A stretch of 42,776 nt of DNA, taken from assembly GCA_947449315.1 (NCBI GenBank), contig CANFRC010000016.1:1-42776 (forward strand), read 5' to 3'. The notes beneath the pieces are model-generated. The model was not told the origin of the DNA. It searched no databases and saw only the letters and a program-made list of their open reading frames with translations. Of the stretch, positions 42,300 through 42,776 are shown one piece after another (positions within the stretch are counted from its first letter, which is position 1; each line of letters starts with the position of its first letter). This DNA comes from Bacteroidota bacterium. GTDB taxonomy: Bacteria; Bacteroidota; Bacteroidia; 2-12-FULL-35-15. Made by a program: the position numbers and the translations under genes.

Positions 42300-42435
42300 G
42301 TTTTTAGGTAGTTGTATATTTTTTGACTTGCGAGTGTTTCATGAGGATTTAGTAGATTTTTATTAATTCGATACATACTTACTCCATGTTTTAACTATTA
42401 TAAAAGAAATAGCTGTAATAAAAACAAATAAAACC

Positions 42436-42464
42436 TTGTAGATTCAAACATTTGTATAAATTTG
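42436..42464 (+). promoter_or_regulatory. Upstream promoter of the tRNA operon
   Basis: TTG (42436-42438) and TAAATTTG (42457-42464) are 18 nt apart, followed by CACCCTC. Confidence 0.6.
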
Positions 42465-42516
42465 CACCCTCAAAAATAAGGACAAGCGTTTTTTTTTGAA
42501 AAAAAGCGCTAAAACT

Positions 42517-42547
42517 TTTGTTACTACACAAATGTTTTATAAATTTG
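42517..42547 (+). promoter_or_regulatory. Downstream promoter of the tRNA operon
   Basis: TTTG (42517-42520) and TAAATTTG (42540-42547) are 19 nt apart, a full match to the Bacteroidota -33/-7 consensus. It lies 83 nt upstream of tRNA-Thr. Confidence 0.7.
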
Positions 42548-42630
42548 CAATCCTTTTTCAAGGGGGTAGTGTTCTTTTTTTGCTACAAATAGTATTGAAG
42601 TTCTTTTAAAATATAGTATTACAAGGTATT

Positions 42631-42704
42631 GCCGATGTAGCTCAGTTGGCCAGAGCAGCTGATTTGTAATCAGCTGGTCGGGGGTTCGAATCCCTCCATC
42701 GGCT
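42631..42704 (+). tRNA. tRNA-Thr (anticodon TGT)
   Basis: The 74-nt cloverleaf has acceptor arms GCCGATG and CATCGGC, with discriminator T at 42704. The anticodon stem is GCTGA (42658-42662) with TCAGC (42670-42674) and the loop TTTGTAA. The anticodon TGT is at 42665-42667. The T-arm GGGGGTTCGAATCCCTC is normal. CCA is not encoded. It heads a tRNA cluster and is followed by tRNA-Tyr; in Bacteroidota this cluster usually leads into tuf, which lies outside the window. Confidence 0.96.
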
Positions 42705-42727
42705 CTTTTTTTTATTGTGATACTGTC

Positions 42728-42776
42728 GGGGAGATACCAGAGTGGCCAAATGGGACAGACTGTAAATCTGTTGTTT
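42728..42776 (+). tRNA. tRNA-Tyr (anticodon GTA), cut by the right edge
   Basis: The 5' half is visible: acceptor strand GGGGAGA, T8-A9, a D-arm CCAGAGTGG region, and the anticodon stem-loop ACAGA-CTGTAAA-TCTGT with anticodon GTA. It runs into the start of the variable arm at 42776. The 3' half is outside the window. It is 23 bp after tRNA-Thr. Confidence 0.9.

Larger units (their letters stand above)
42300..42630 (+). other. Intergenic leader with two tandem promoters upstream of tRNA-Thr
   Basis: No gene is supported here. It holds two TAAATTTG promoter elements (42457-42464 and 42540-42547) and, between them, a partial hairpin made of AGCG plus a T-run and a matching A-run plus GCGCT (42485-42510). 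Confidence 0.6.

Overview
The window looks like a chromosomal segment of an AT-rich member of the Bacteroidota (Bacteroidetes). The evidence is a fused SecDF, a type III glutamine synthetase, several type IX secretion system (T9SS) cargo proteins with C-terminal sorting domains, TonB/CarboxypepD-type receptors, promoters of the TAnnTTTG type, few Shine-Dalgarno sequences, and an rpsU - xer recombinase - hpf - tRNA-Thr - tRNA-Tyr block. There is no phage, insertion sequence or CRISPR array.

Layout. (1) 1-5664, minus strand: a surface-protein locus. It has a large adhesin that runs off the left edge (CUB-like domain plus eight in-window copies of a 69-residue repeat), a small secreted protein, and a second adhesin that shares an N-terminal module with the first and ends in a gliding-motility/CHU_C-type T9SS domain. 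(2) 5874-7371, plus strand: malate dehydrogenase and a small retropepsin-like protease. (3) 7361-14683, minus strand: envelope genes rich in Cys/His motifs. These are a DCC-family thiol protein, a lipoprotein with a heme-like motif and beta-propeller, a small lipoprotein, a YHS-domain lipoprotein gene broken by an in-frame TAA, a CxxCxC outer-membrane barrel, two small Cys/His exported proteins and a TonB-dependent receptor. I infer a role in metal, perhaps copper, handling at the cell surface. (4) 14738-17023, minus strand: an FG-GAP/VCBS protein with a T9SS type A tail. (5) 17322-30433, plus strand: housekeeping genes secDF, tatA, glutamine synthetase III, a PorE-like OmpA protein, purM, prfA and pyrF, then a DUF2851 gene interrupted by an in-frame TAA. 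(6) 30464-37463, plus strand: PspC-domain protein, K+ channel with RCK domain, RmlD-like reductase, two APC amino-acid permeases, a helix-hairpin-helix membrane protein and apt. (7) 37546-42776, plus strand: another T9SS type A cargo with a possible C2-like domain, an acyl-CoA dehydrogenase, rpsU, xer recombinase, hpf, tRNA-Thr and a partial tRNA-Tyr.

The genes share an envelope and secretion theme: Sec and Tat export components, a candidate T9SS periplasmic anchor and four T9SS-type cargo proteins. The two observations most worth checking are the in-frame TAA codons in otherwise intact genes (YHS lipoprotein at 9935-9937, DUF2851 at 29993-29995). In each, the homologous frame continues uninterrupted on the other side of the stop, and one base change would restore a full-length protein. 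I saw no clearly new defence or mobile system.
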